From Speluncibacter jeojiensis (GTDB lineage: Bacteria; Actinomycetota; Actinomycetes; Mycobacteriales; Mycobacteriaceae): a DNA stretch of 64,000 nt. Positions 17,244-25,298 of this stretch are shown piece after piece. The position numbers and the translations under genes were made by a program. The first letter of the stretch is position 1; the number at the start of each line of letters is the position of its first letter. A model generated the notes under the pieces. It had not been told where the DNA came from. It did no database searches and saw nothing but the letters and a program-made list of their open reading frames with translations. Where the stretch lies: assembly GCF_029589495.1 (NCBI RefSeq), contig NZ_JAAIVF010000001.1:310001-374000 (forward strand), given 5' to 3'.

Positions 17244-17919
17244 GACCGGCGTCCCCGGCTCCTGCGGGCTCGGCAGGTCCCGACCGCACCGCAAGCCGCG
17301 CCACGCACAGTTCGGGCTCCACGAACGGGCTCAGCGCCACCTGCACCCCCTCCTGTGCCAGCCCCTCGAGCAGCCCGGCGTGCACCTGACACGCGACCTC
17401 GGGATGTTCGCGCGCGAAACCGCGGATCGGGCAGGCGCACAGCTCCAGCTCGCGTGCCTCCGACTCCCCCGCACCGGTCTCGGCTTCGTCCCGGGGCACC
17501 GGGACGAAGCCCATCGCGGCAAAGGCCTCGGCCACGGCGGCGGTGGACCGGTCCAGCGCGGACGCGCCGTCGTCCACGGACTCGCCGCGGGTCAGTCGGG
17601 CGGCCCAGCGCCGCCCCGCCTGGCGCGCCCGACCGGACCGCACCGTGGGTGTCGCCCCGAGCTCGAGCGCGAGCACCTCCGCGAGCGCCCGGTAGTCGAC
17701 CCGCTGCGCCGTCGGCTCGTAGCCGGTGCGAGGGCGACCCACTCCGCTGCGCGCCATCCGCACCCGCTGGACCAGACCTGACTCGCACAGCGCGTCGACG
17801 TGGAAGCGGACGGTGGTCACGTGCAGCCCTGTCGCGCGGGCGAGTTCCTGGGCGTCGATCGGCCCCTGGTGGGCGCGCACCAGCTCGAGCACCCGGTCGC
17901 GCTGCCGGTCTGCGGCCAT
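17236..17919 (-). CDS. COG2345-type winged-helix regulator with Cys cluster (SufR/ArsR-like)
   Basis: A 227-residue regulator. The winged helix (about 5-60) includes the recognition stretch ATGLHVTTVRFHVDAL. The C-terminal half has C161, C163, C177 and C205; C163-x13-C177 in the CPI...HPEVAC context is the spacing seen in SufR-type proteins that hold a [4Fe-4S] or [2Fe-2S] cluster. It may therefore sense iron-sulfur status, NO or O2 (inference). It is coupled to the truncated-hemoglobin gene by an 8-bp overlap. ATG 17919 follows GGTGGAG at a good distance. An iron-box-like site lies upstream at 17997-18015. Confidence 0.78.
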   Translation of the reverse strand: MAADRQRDRVLELVRAHQGPIDAQELARATGLHVTTVRFHVDALCESGLVQRVRMARSGVGRPRTGYEPTAQRVDYRALAEVLALELGATPTVRSGRARQAGRRWAARLTRGESVDDGASALDRSTAAVAEAFAAMGFVPVPRDEAETGAGESEARELELCACPIRGFAREHPEVACQVHAGLLEGLAQEGVQVALSPFVEPELCVARLAVRSGPAEPAGAGDAGHD

Positions 17920-17996
17920 GTGGACTCCACCTCCCACCCCGTCGATTTGAATGATCAGATTGCTTGATTTTAGTGCCCAGAACCGTTGACGCCTAC

Positions 17997-18015
17997 TTTG
18001 GCTTGCCTTACCTTA
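17997..18015. promoter_or_regulatory. Possible IdeR/DtxR iron box
   Basis: On the minus strand the 19-mer TAAGGTAAGGCAAGCCAAA matches the IdeR consensus TTAGGTTAGGCTAACCTAA at 14 of 19 positions by hand count. It lies in the 150-bp divergent gap, 78 bp before the regulator gene and 55 bp before the methyltransferase ATG, in an AT-richer stretch. If real, IdeR with iron would repress one or both directions. Confidence 0.5.
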
Positions 18016-18069
18016 ATTTCACGTCGGCATCCGACGGTCCGGTCGGCCCGCACAGGAAGGCACCAGATC

Positions 18070-18949
18070 ATGGCACTCACCCACCCCGGCGACCACACGG
18101 CGTCGACCGCCTCCCGCTCGTCCCGCGGCGCACGGCCGGCACCTGCGCCGCTCCCGCTGGCCGAACGCGACTCCGCCCATCTACCCGGCCACTGGCTGCT
18201 GGCCCGCCTGGGCAAGCGGGTGCTCCGGCCCGGCGGCGTCGAACTGACCTCCGCCATGCTCGACAACCTGGCCGCGGCCGACGGCTGGGCTCGCCGGAGC
18301 CGATGTGGTCGAGCTCGCGCCGGGCCTCGGCCACACGGCGGCCCGACTGCTCGACCGGGCCCCGGGCTCCTACACCGGCGTCGAGTACGACGAATCCGCT
18401 GCCGCGATCGTGCGCGAGCGGATCGGCACGCGGGGCCGCTGCGTCGTCGGCGAAGCCGCCGGCACCGGGCTGCCCGACCACAGTGCCGACGTCGTGCTCG
18501 GCGAGGCCATGCTGACCATGCAGACCGACCGTCACAAGGCCGAGATCATCGCCGAGGCGTCGCGTGTGCTCCGCCCGGGCGGCCGGTACGCCGTCCACGA
18601 GCTGGCCCTGCGCCCGGACGACCTCGACGACCGGCTCAAGAACGAGGTGCAGCGCTCGCTGGCACGGTCGATCAAGGTCAACGCCCGCCCGCTGACGATC
18701 GCCGAGTGGCGCCGGTTGCTCACCGACGGGGGCTTCGAGGTGACCTCCGTGACCACCGCGCCGATGGCGCTGCTCGAGGCGCGGCGGCTGCTCGCCGACG
18801 AGGGCGTCGCCCGGACCGCACGGATCACCGCGAACCTGCTGCGCGACCGTCAGGCGCTGCGCCGCGTCCTCGACATGCGCTCGACCTTCGTGAAGTACCG
18901 GCGCGAGATGACCGCGGTCTCGCTGGTCGCCACCAAGGTCGCCGGCTGA
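18070..18949 (+). pseudogene. SAM-dependent methyltransferase, frameshifted
   Basis: Class I methyltransferase broken into two reading frames. The first (ATG 18070 to about 18288) encodes an N-terminal part ending LTSAMLDNLAAADG; the second (about 18290 to 18949) continues with LAGADVVELAPGLGHTAARL, the SAM-binding motif I, then VLRPGGRYAVHELAL (motif III region) to a normal C-terminus ending TKVAG. Removing one G from the GGG at 18287-18289 restores a single frame of about 292 residues with no stop. This can be a genuine mutation or a sequencing error. It is divergent from the Cys-rich regulator and lies near the iron-box-like site. Substrate unknown. Confidence 0.7.
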
Positions 18950-19048
18950 GTGTCGGCGGCGGACCGGGGGCCGCGACCGGACCCGCCGTCGGACACGGGT
19001 ACTAGGCTGATCACGTCCGATCGCCTTGCCGAAATCCAGGAGTGCACA

Positions 19049-19945
19049 GTGCCCGTCGCACCTGAGCAGAACGCCGCCTTCGCCGAGTTCGCCCACCCCG
19101 AACGTCTGGTGTCCACCGAATGGCTCTCCGCACATCTGGGCAGCCCCGGACTGGTGGTGGTCGAGTCCGACGAGGACGTGCTGCTCTACGACGTCGGGCA
19201 CATTCCCGGCGCGGTGAAGATCGACTGGCACCTCGACCTGAACGACCCGGTCACCCGCGACTACATCGAGGGCCCTGCGTTCGCAGATCTGATGAGCCGC
19301 AAGGGAATCAACCGCGACGACACCATCGTCGTCTACGGCGACAAGAGCAACTGGTGGGCCGCCTACGCACTGTGGGTGTTCACGCTGTTCGGGCACAAAG
19401 ACGTCCGCCTGCTCGACGGTGGACGTGACGCCTGGCTTGCCGAGGCGCGGGAGACCACGCTCGACGTGCCGACCCCGTCGCGCACCGACTACCCGGTCGT
19501 CGAGCGCGACGACAGCGCCATCCGGGCCTACCGTGATCAGGTGCTCGCACACCTCGGCGAGGGCCCGCTGGTCGACGTGCGGTCGCCGCAGGAGTACACC
19601 GGAGAACGCACCCACATGCCCGACTACCCGGAGGAGGGCGCGCTGCGCGGCGGGCACATCCCCAGCGCCGTATCCATCCCGTGGTCCAAGGCCGCGGCAC
19701 CGGACGGTCGCTTCCGCACCCGCCCGGAACTCGCGGAGATCTACGGCGCCTTCGATCCGTCCGAGAGCGTCGTCGCGTACTGCCGCATCGGCGAGCGTTC
19801 GAGCCACACCTGGTTCGTGCTGACCCACCTGCTCGGCTTCGACCGCGTCCGCAACTACGACGGCTCTTGGACCGAGTGGGGCAACGTCGTTCGGGTTCCG
19901 ATCGTCAAGGGCGAGGAGCCCGGACAGGTGCCGGCGAAGGCATGA
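19049..19945 (+). CDS. sseA: Thiosulfate sulfurtransferase (rhodanese)
   Basis: Transfers sulfane sulfur from thiosulfate or 3-mercaptopyruvate to an acceptor. The 298-residue protein has two rhodanese domains; only the second has the catalytic Cys, C245 in [10 protein letters not shown], the expected 'CRxGxR' loop. The first carries the family motif [11 protein letters not shown] 19049 was chosen because AGGAG lies six bases upstream. The stop overlaps the start of the SufE-like gene (ATGA), so sulfur handed from SseA to that protein is plausible. Matches Rv3283. Confidence 0.9.
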   Translation: MPVAPEQNAAFAEFAHPERLVSTEWLSAHLGSPGLVVVESDEDVLLYDVGHIPGAVKIDWHLDLNDPVTRDYIEGPAFADLMSRKGINRDDTIVVYGDKSNWWAAYALWVFTLFGHKDVRLLDGGRDAWLAEARETTLDVPTPSRTDYPVVERDDSAIRAYRDQVLAHLGEGPLVDVRSPQEYTGERTHMPDYPEEGALRGGHIPSAVSIPWSKAAAPDGRFRTRPELAEIYGAFDPSESVVAYCRIGERSSHTWFVLTHLLGFDRVRNYDGSWTEWGNVVRVPIVKGEEPGQVPAKA

Positions 19946-20373
19946 ACACCGGCTCGACCCTGCCGGCCGCACTGGCCGAGATCATCGACGACTTCGCCGC
20001 GGTGGAGGGTCAGGACAAGCTGCGCCTGCTCCTCGAGTTCAGCCAGGAGCTCCCCCCGCTCCCGGCCGAGCTCGAGGAGGCGGCGATGGAGCCGGTGCCG
20101 GAGTGCCAGTCGCCGCTGTTCCTGTCCGTCGACGACTCCGATCCCGGGCACGTCGTGCTGCACTTCAGCTCGCCGCCCGAGGCGCCGACGACCCGCGGTT
20201 TCGCGTCGATCCTGCACCAGGGACTCAACGGCGAGAGCGCGGCGGCGATCCTCGCGGTCCCCGACGATTTCTACTCGACGCTCGGGCTCGCCGAGGTCGT
20301 CAGCCCGCTGCGGCTGCGGGGCCTGTCGGCGATGCTGACCAGGATCAAACGGCGACTGCGAGCGACCGCCTGA
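19942..20373 (+). CDS. SufE-like sulfur acceptor protein
   Basis: A 143-residue SufE-fold protein. C55 in PECQSP sits where SufE carries its sulfur-accepting Cys, before the strand PLFLSV. The C-terminal part includes LSPLRLRGL-like residues (VSPLRLRGL), typical of the family. It is coupled to sseA by a 4-bp overlap, implying that SseA loads it with sulfur for iron-sulfur or thio-cofactor assembly (inference). Matches Rv3284. Confidence 0.85.
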   Translation: MNTGSTLPAALAEIIDDFAAVEGQDKLRLLLEFSQELPPLPAELEEAAMEPVPECQSPLFLSVDDSDPGHVVLHFSSPPEAPTTRGFASILHQGLNGESAAAILAVPDDFYSTLGLAEVVSPLRLRGLSAMLTRIKRRLRATA

Positions 20374-20425
20374 GCGCCTTCGCCCCGCCACCAAGCAAAC
20401 GCTAGGCCGGTAAAAAGGGGCACCC

Positions 20426-20456
20426 GTGTAAGCCTGCTCAGGAGCGCTGCTTACAC
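20426..20456. repeat. Inverted repeat upstream of accA3
   Basis: Perfect 8-bp arms GTGTAAGC (20426-20433) and GCTTACAC (20449-20456) with a 15-base spacer, 70 bp before the accA3 GTG. Size and position suit an operator or a dyad recognised by a dimeric regulator. A polyA-containing GTAAAAAG lies just before it. No other element was identified in this 152-bp gap. Confidence 0.5.
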
Positions 20457-20525
20457 TCCGATGTGATGTCAGTAACCCCACCCCACGAGGGACCGGGGCT
20501 CCGCACGTGAACAACAGGAGGCTCA

Positions 20526-22316
20526 GTGCCCAGCCACTCAAACGCACAGATCACCAAGGTGCTCGTCGCGAACCGCGGTGAGATCGCCGTGCGGGTGATC
20601 CGGGCGGCAGCCGACGCCGGTCTCAAGAGCGTGGCCGTCTACGCCGAGCCTGACGCCAATGCCCCGCACGTCCGCATGGCGGACGAGTCCTTCGCGCTCG
20701 GCGGTCAGACCTCCGCCGAGTCGTACCTGGACTTCGCCAAGATCCTCGACGCCGCCAAGAAGTCCGGCGCCGACGCGATCCACCCGGGCTACGGCTTCCT
20801 GTCCGAGAACGCCGACTTCGCCCAGGCCGTCCTCGACGCCGGGCTGATCTGGATCGGTCCCTCACCGCAGTCCATCCGCGACCTCGGCGACAAGGTCACC
20901 GCCCGGCACATCGCCGAGCGCGCCAACGCGCCGATGGCCGCCGGCACCAAGGACCCGGTCAAGAACGCCGACGAGGTCGTCGAGTTCGCCAAGCAGTACG
21001 GCGTGCCGGTCGCGATCAAGGCCGCGTTCGGCGGCGGTGGCCGCGGCATGAAGGTCGCCCACACCGTCGAGGAGATCCCCGAGCTGTTCGAGTCGGCCAC
21101 CCGTGAGGCCATCTCCGCGTTCGGCCGCGGCGAGTGCTTCGTCGAGCAGTACCTCGACAAGGCCCGCCACGTCGAGGCCCAGGTCATCGCCGACATGCAC
21201 GGCAACGTCATCGTCGCCGGCACCCGCGACTGCTCGCTGCAGCGCCGCTTCCAGAAGCTCGTCGAGGAGGCCCCCGCGCCGTTCCTGACCGACGAGCAGC
21301 GCAAGCGGATCCACGAGTCCGCCAAGGCCATCTGCCGCGAGGCGGGCTACTACGGCGCCGGCACCGTCGAGTACATGGTCCAGGGCGACACCATCAGCTT
21401 CCTCGAGGTCAACACCCGCCTGCAGGTCGAGCACCCGGTCACCGAGGAGACCGCGGGCATCGACCTCGTGCTGCAGCAGTTCAAGATCGCCAACGGCGAG
21501 GAACTCGAGTTCACCGAGGACCCGACCCCCCGCGGACACGCGATCGAGTTCCGCATCAACGGCGAGGACGTGGGCCGCGGCTTCCTGCCCGCCCCCGGCC
21601 CCGTCACCCTGTTCGAGCCCCCGACCGGCCCGGGCGTGCGCATGGACTCGGGCGTCGAGTCCGGCTCGGTCATCGGCGGCCAGTTCGACTCCATGCTCGC
21701 CAAGCTGATCGTGTACGGCGAGGACCGGGGTCAGGCCCTGGCCCGCGCCCGCCGCGCCCTGGCCGAGTTCAAGGTCGAGGGCCTGGCCACGGTCATCCCG
21801 TTCGACCGCGCGATCGTCGAGCACCCCGCGTTCATCGGCGACGAGAACGGTTTCAGCATCTACACCAAGTGGATCGAGACCGAGTGGGACAACACCATCG
21901 AGCCGTTCAACGCGCCCGGTGAGCTCGACGAGGACGACAACGCCCCCCGCCAGAACGTCGTCGTCGAGGTCGGCGGCCGCCGGGTCGAGGTCTCCCTGCC
22001 CGGCGATCTGGCCATCGGCAACGGCGGCGGCAACGGCGGCGGCGCGCTGCGCAAGAAGCCCAAGCCCCGCAAGCGCGGCGGCGCCGCCGGCACCAAGGCC
22101 TCCGGCGACTCGGTGACCGCGCCCATGCAGGGCACCGTCGTCAAGATCGCCGTCGAGGAGGGCCAGGAGGTCGCCGAGGGCGATCTGGTGCTCGTGCTCG
22201 AGGCCATGAAGATGGAAAACCCGGTCACCGCGCACAAGGCCGGCGTCGTCACCGGCCTGTCCGTCGAGCCGGGCGCCGCCATCACCCAGGGCACCGTCCT
22301 GCTCGAACTGAAGTAG
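20526..22316 (+). CDS. accA3: Acyl-CoA carboxylase alpha subunit (biotin carboxylase + BCCP)
   Basis: Carboxylates its own biotin with bicarbonate and ATP and passes the carboxyl to AccD subunits; the shared alpha subunit for acetyl-, propionyl- and long-chain acyl-CoA carboxylases in mycolic-acid bacteria. The 596-residue protein begins with the biotin-carboxylase motif [16 protein letters not shown], has the ATP-grasp loop GGGGRGMK, a Gly/Asn-rich and Lys-rich linker at about 500-525, and a C-terminal biotinyl domain with EAMKMENP in which K562 takes biotin from BirA. GTG 20526 follows AACAGGAGG at the right distance. A hairpin lies 20 bp downstream. Confidence 0.95.
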   Translation: MPSHSNAQITKVLVANRGEIAVRVIRAAADAGLKSVAVYAEPDANAPHVRMADESFALGGQTSAESYLDFAKILDAAKKSGADAIHPGYGFLSENADFAQAVLDAGLIWIGPSPQSIRDLGDKVTARHIAERANAPMAAGTKDPVKNADEVVEFAKQYGVPVAIKAAFGGGGRGMKVAHTVEEIPELFESATREAISAFGRGECFVEQYLDKARHVEAQVIADMHGNVIVAGTRDCSLQRRFQKLVEEAPAPFLTDEQRKRIHESAKAICREAGYYGAGTVEYMVQGDTISFLEVNTRLQVEHPVTEETAGIDLVLQQFKIANGEELEFTEDPTPRGHAIEFRINGEDVGRGFLPAPGPVTLFEPPTGPGVRMDSGVESGSVIGGQFDSMLAKLIVYGEDRGQALARARRALAEFKVEGLATVIPFDRAIVEHPAFIGDENGFSIYTKWIETEWDNTIEPFNAPGELDEDDNAPRQNVVVEVGGRRVEVSLPGDLAIGNGGGNGGGALRKKPKPRKRGGAAGTKASGDSVTAPMQGTVVKIAVEEGQEVAEGDLVLVLEAMKMENPVTAHKAGVVTGLSVEPGAAITQGTVLLELK

Positions 22317-22336
22317 TCGAGCGCTCGCGCTTCACA

Positions 22337-22382
22337 CCCGGGTGTCTATTCGGTCTGTCGCCAGGCCGGGAAGACACCCGGG
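22337..22382 (+). terminator. Hairpin after accA3
   Basis: Arms CCCGGGTGTC (22337-22346) and GACACCCGGG (22373-22382) form a perfect 10-bp stem; inside, GGTCTG pairs with CAGGCC (one G-U) to extend it. GTTAGCCTTTTA follows, giving a modest U-tract. It lies 20 bp after the accA3 stop. The same TAGCCT/TTTTA also looks like a promoter for the next ORF, so the two signals may overlap. Confidence 0.6.
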
Positions 22383-22398
22383 CGTTAGCCTTTTATGC

Positions 22399-22506
22399 AT
22401 GGTCGACCTGCCCGGCATCCCCGTCGGCACAGAGGTGCACGGGGGCCTGCGCGAGGGCGACCGCCACGATCGTCGTCGATGCGACAGCCAACAGGGGGAA
22501 AGCTGA
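22399..22506 (+). CDS. Leaderless micro-ORF coupled to the GNAT-like gene
   Basis: A 35-residue ORF starting at ATG 22399, exactly seven bases after TAGCCT (22386-22391), the leaderless spacing seen elsewhere here. It begins MVDLPGIPVGTEVHGG and ends RRRCDSQQGES. Its TGA stop shares one base with the ATG of the next ORF (TGATG), so ribosomes could re-initiate there; AGGGGGAAAG within its end also serves as the Shine-Dalgarno for that gene. No family recognised; it may be a leader peptide. Confidence 0.4.
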   Translation: MVDLPGIPVGTEVHGGLREGDRHDRRRCDSQQGES

Positions 22507-22856
22507 TGGAACCGGTCGAGGTCAACGCCGGAAGCTGGTATCTGCGCGCGATGCGTGCCGATGACCGCGTGGACGACCGTCCCGCGCTGCGGTCGATGGG
22601 CATCACCGACCCTGGCTACGTCGAGCAGCGCGCCCGCCAATGGGTCGACGACGAGCACTACTCGTGGGCCATCTGCGAGCCGACGAGCGGCGAGATGCTC
22701 GCCGAGGTGGGGCTCACGCTCACCGACGGCACCGCACTGCTGGAGGGCCGCGCACGGGACGGGCACGACGGCGCATTGGCCGACGGCGAGGCCGCGGTCC
22801 GGCGCTTCGCGGAGTCCGGGCTGGGATTGACCGTCGAGAGCGAGTGGCCTTCCTGA
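22506..22856 (+). CDS. Truncated GNAT-acetyltransferase-like protein
   Basis: A 116-residue protein. The N-terminal two thirds read like the start of a GNAT fold (YLRAMRADDRVDD, then YSWAICEPTSGEMLAEVGL, the beta2-beta4 strands), but the acetyl-CoA pyrophosphate loop (Q/R-x-x-G-x-G/A) is missing and the C-terminal half of a normal ~170-residue enzyme is absent. It is therefore probably inactive as an acetyltransferase or a remnant. ATG 22506 has a good Shine-Dalgarno; the longer in-frame start at 22395 would add an Arg-rich, unlikely N-terminus. Confidence 0.55.
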   Translation: MEPVEVNAGSWYLRAMRADDRVDDRPALRSMGITDPGYVEQRARQWVDDEHYSWAICEPTSGEMLAEVGLTLTDGTALLEGRARDGHDGALADGEAAVRRFAESGLGLTVESEWPS

Positions 22857-22900
22857 TCCGATCGGACGGGCCCCGTCCGCGTGCGCTCAGACGCCGGCGA

Positions 22901-23497
22901 TCAGCCGCGGGTGGTGTCGGCGCCGGCCACCAGTTCGACACAGTGCGCGACGAACCGCTCCCGCGGCGCCCCGATCGTGCCGTCGAGAAGGGCGATGAAC
23001 AGGCTGCTCAGCGCGCCCACCACCCCGATCGCGGTCATCTGCTTCTCGTCCGCATCCGGCACGCCCGAGAGCTGGTCGTGCACAAGCGTCACGAACGCCG
23101 GCATCAGCGCCATCCCCCGGCCGTTCAGCGCGGACTCGGTCAGCGGCGTGAGCAGCAGCACCCGGCCCATCTCGGGCTGATCCACCATCAGGGCGACGAA
23201 GGCCTCCACCGCGGCAGTGGCCCGCTCGCGGCTGCCGTGCCCGCCACGGGAGACCGCCCCCACCAGCACGTCCTGCGCGCGGGCGCCGACCTCGTCGTAC
23301 ACCGACCGCACGAACTCGTCGCGGTCGGCGAAGCTCTCGTAGAAGTACCTCTCGGTCAGCCCGGCCCGACGGCACACCGCGCGGACGGTCACCGCGGGAC
23401 CAGCGGGATCACCGAGCAGGGCGATCCCGGCGGCCAGCAGATCCCGCCGGCGGGCGGCCTGCCGGACCTCGAGTGTCGCGCCTCGGTCGACGGCCAT
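22901..23497 (-). CDS. TetR-family regulator divergent from DUF2236
   Basis: A 198-residue TetR protein with a helix-turn-helix at about 33-55 (VRAVCRRAGLTERYFYESF in outline) and a C-terminal helical ligand domain. ATG 23497 follows AGGAGG at a good distance; the 16 codons upstream belong to the intergenic region. It is divergent from the DUF2236 gene, and two TGACAA-N6-TTGTCA-like sites lie between them, so it very probably represses both itself and the DUF2236 gene. Ligand unknown. Confidence 0.85.
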   Translation of the reverse strand: MAVDRGATLEVRQAARRRDLLAAGIALLGDPAGPAVTVRAVCRRAGLTERYFYESFADRDEFVRSVYDEVGARAQDVLVGAVSRGGHGSRERATAAVEAFVALMVDQPEMGRVLLLTPLTESALNGRGMALMPAFVTLVHDQLSGVPDADEKQMTAIGVVGALSSLFIALLDGTIGAPRERFVAHCVELVAGADTTRG

Positions 23498-23526
23498 GGC
23501 CACCTCCTGAACACTCCACACATCCT

Positions 23527-23571
23527 TGACAACGGTCATTGTCATTCATAGCCTGACAACATTCGTAGTCA
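23527..23571. promoter_or_regulatory. Two TetR operator-like dyads
   Basis: Site 1, 23527-23544: TGACAA-cggtca-TTGTCA, a perfect 6-bp inverted repeat with a 6-base spacer. Site 2, 23554-23571: TGACAA-cattcg-TAGTCA, same layout with one mismatch. Their starts are 27 bp apart, so they lie on similar faces of the helix. They fill most of the gap between the TetR and DUF2236 start codons. Confidence 0.6.
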
Positions 23572-23614
23572 GTATTCGACCCGCGGCGTCGGCCGCGCGC
23601 ATCGGGGAGTCGCG

Positions 23615-24592
23615 ATGACCGAAACGCCAGTACGCCCGGCACCGTCGTCACCCGAGCGTCCGCGGCCCGCACCGCTCGGACCGGATTCGCTGACGTGGAG
23701 ATACTTCGGCGACTGGCGCGGCATGCTGCAGGGCCTGTGGGCGGGCTCGATGCAGAACATGCACCCCAAGCTCGGCGCCGCGGTCGAGCAGCACTCCCGG
23801 TTCTTCGAGGAGCGCTGGGAACGGCTGTTCCGGTCGCTGTACCCGATCGGCGGGGTGGTCTTCGACGGCGACCGCGCGTACGACACCGGCCGCGAGGTCC
23901 GCGACTACCACCGCGACATCAAGGGCGTCGACGCGCAGGGCCGTCGCTACCACGCCCTCGACCCGGACGTCTTCTACTGGGCGCACGCCACGTTCTTCGT
24001 CGGCACCATCCTGACGGCCGACAACTTCGCGGGCGGGCTCACCGAGGCGGACAAGCGGGCGCTCTTCGAGGAGCACAAGCAGTGGTACCGCCAGTACGGG
24101 ATGAGCATGCGGCCGGTCCCGGAGACCTGGGAGGGTTTCCTGCAGTACTGGGATCACATGTGCCGCAACGTACTCGAGGACAACAAGGCCACCCGGGACG
24201 TGCTCGACCTGACCGAGCTGCCTCCCCCGCCGTTCGCGCCGTGGATCCCGGAGCTGCTGTGGCGACCGGTCCGCGCGGTGCTCGCGCCGTCGTTCGTGTG
24301 GCTGACCGTCGGCATGTACGACCAGCCGGTGCGCGAGTTGCTCGGCTACTCGTGGACCGACCGGGACCGCCGGCTGCACGCGCTGGCCGGCAAGGCCATC
24401 GACCTGGTGTTCCGGCTGGTTCCCGAGCGCCGCCGCAAGCACCCGCGGGCGCGCGACGGGGTCGACCGCGCGCTCGGCCGCATCCCGTCCGGCACCGCAC
24501 TGGTGCACACACCCGAGCGCAATCTACCGCCGGCCGCCCAGCGGTCGAACCCGATGCACTACTGCCCCGTGCACGCCGAGCGCCGGGCCTGA
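23615..24592 (+). CDS. DUF2236 (MpaB-like oxygenase family) protein
   Basis: A 325-residue member of the DUF2236 family, related to the latex-clearing and mycophenolic-acid MpaB enzymes; family members are heme- or iron-dependent oxygenases or of unknown function. The characteristic YPIGGVVFDGD (about 76-86), the YWAHATFFVG stretch with a conserved His (about 127), and QYWDHMC with another His near 180 are present. No signal peptide. ATG 23615 is preceded by GGGGAG. It is divergent from a TetR regulator that probably controls it; such TetR/DUF2236 pairs are common in mycobacteria. Substrate unknown. Confidence 0.8.
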   Translation: MTETPVRPAPSSPERPRPAPLGPDSLTWRYFGDWRGMLQGLWAGSMQNMHPKLGAAVEQHSRFFEERWERLFRSLYPIGGVVFDGDRAYDTGREVRDYHRDIKGVDAQGRRYHALDPDVFYWAHATFFVGTILTADNFAGGLTEADKRALFEEHKQWYRQYGMSMRPVPETWEGFLQYWDHMCRNVLEDNKATRDVLDLTELPPPPFAPWIPELLWRPVRAVLAPSFVWLTVGMYDQPVRELLGYSWTDRDRRLHALAGKAIDLVFRLVPERRRKHPRARDGVDRALGRIPSGTALVHTPERNLPPAAQRSNPMHYCPVHAERRA

Positions 24593-24724
24593 CGGGGAGC
24601 AGCCGGGCGGCTGGACGACCGGCCGACGCCTCGGCATTCTCAGCTTTCCCACAACGATCCCTCAGCCCCCGCATGAGTCGCCTTGCCATGCTCGAACGGA
24701 GACCACTCGGCGCAGGAGGACACC

Positions 24725-24850
24725 ATGATCGAGACCGCACTCACCGTTGCCACGACCGCCACCACCGTCGCACTGCTCGCCGCGATGGCGATGTCCCGCA
24801 CGCTCGCCGGCCACAGTCAGGGCGACCTGGTCCGGGTGCGCGCGAAGTAG
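24725..24850 (+). CDS. Small single-helix membrane protein
   Basis: A 41-residue ORF with one hydrophobic segment (about 5-24: TALTVATTATTVALLAAMAM) and a short basic tail ending VRVRAK. AGGAGGACACC precedes ATG 24725, a strong ribosome-binding site. It lies in the 312-bp gap between the DUF2236 gene and the convergent VOC gene. No family recognised; the clear start signal and membrane helix support a real small protein. Confidence 0.6.
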   Translation: MIETALTVATTATTVALLAAMAMSRTLAGHSQGDLVRVRAK

Positions 24851-24904
24851 GACCGCACCCGGCAGGCATCCGTCACCGGGTGCCGAGGCCGAACCGACTT
24901 CAGG

Positions 24905-25288
24905 TCACGGCAGGTTGAGCTGCCAGGACACCCCGAACCGGTCGGCCACCCAGGCGAAGGCGGTGGAGAAGCCGTACTCGCCCAGCGGCATCAGGGTGCT
25001 GCCGTCCGCGGCGAGCGCCTGCACCAGGTGCTCGAGTTCCGCACGGTCGGCACAGTCCACGAACAGCGACGTCGACGGGGTGAAGTCGAAGGCATGCGGA
25101 ATCGCGCTGTCGCTGACCAGGATCCGCTGACCGGCCAGATCGAGTTCGGCGAGCTGGATGCCCAGCGACGGATCGTCGTGCGGGGTCGACGCGATCACCT
25201 CCGCCCCCGCGAACACCGAGGTGTACAGCTCGATCGCGGCGGCGCCGACGCCGCCCTGGAACATGAGGAACGGCCGTATCCGGGTCAC
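24905..25288 (-). CDS. VOC-superfamily (PhnB-like) protein
   Basis: A 127-residue protein with the glyoxalase/PhnB fold: N-terminal RIRPFLMFQGGVGAAAIELYTSVF and C-terminal FAWVADRFGVSWQLNLP frame two beta-alpha-beta units. PhnB-like proteins often lack a clear activity; some bind metals and small ligands. GTG 25288 was chosen because AGGGTGG lies five bases upstream; a GTG three codons earlier and a longer frame are alternatives. It starts 10 bp after the thiolase stop on the same strand, so co-transcription is likely. Confidence 0.75.
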   Translation of the reverse strand: MTRIRPFLMFQGGVGAAAIELYTSVFAGAEVIASTPHDDPSLGIQLAELDLAGQRILVSDSAIPHAFDFTPSTSLFVDCADRAELEHLVQALAADGSTLMPLGEYGFSTAFAWVADRFGVSWQLNLP

Positions 25289-25298
25289 GGTGGCCACC

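Noticed and set aside
18077-19972. 631-codon frame antisense to sseA and the methyltransferase
   Set aside because: The plus strand carries clear rhodanese and SAM-binding motifs; the minus frame shows none.
20862-22235. 457-codon frame antisense to accA3
   Set aside because: Shadow of accA3 codons with compositionally biased Gly/Leu/Asp sequence and no motif.
22395-22505. Earlier start for the truncated GNAT-like gene
   Set aside because: It would add an Arg/Pro-rich segment unlike any GNAT N-terminus; ATG 22506 has a good Shine-Dalgarno.
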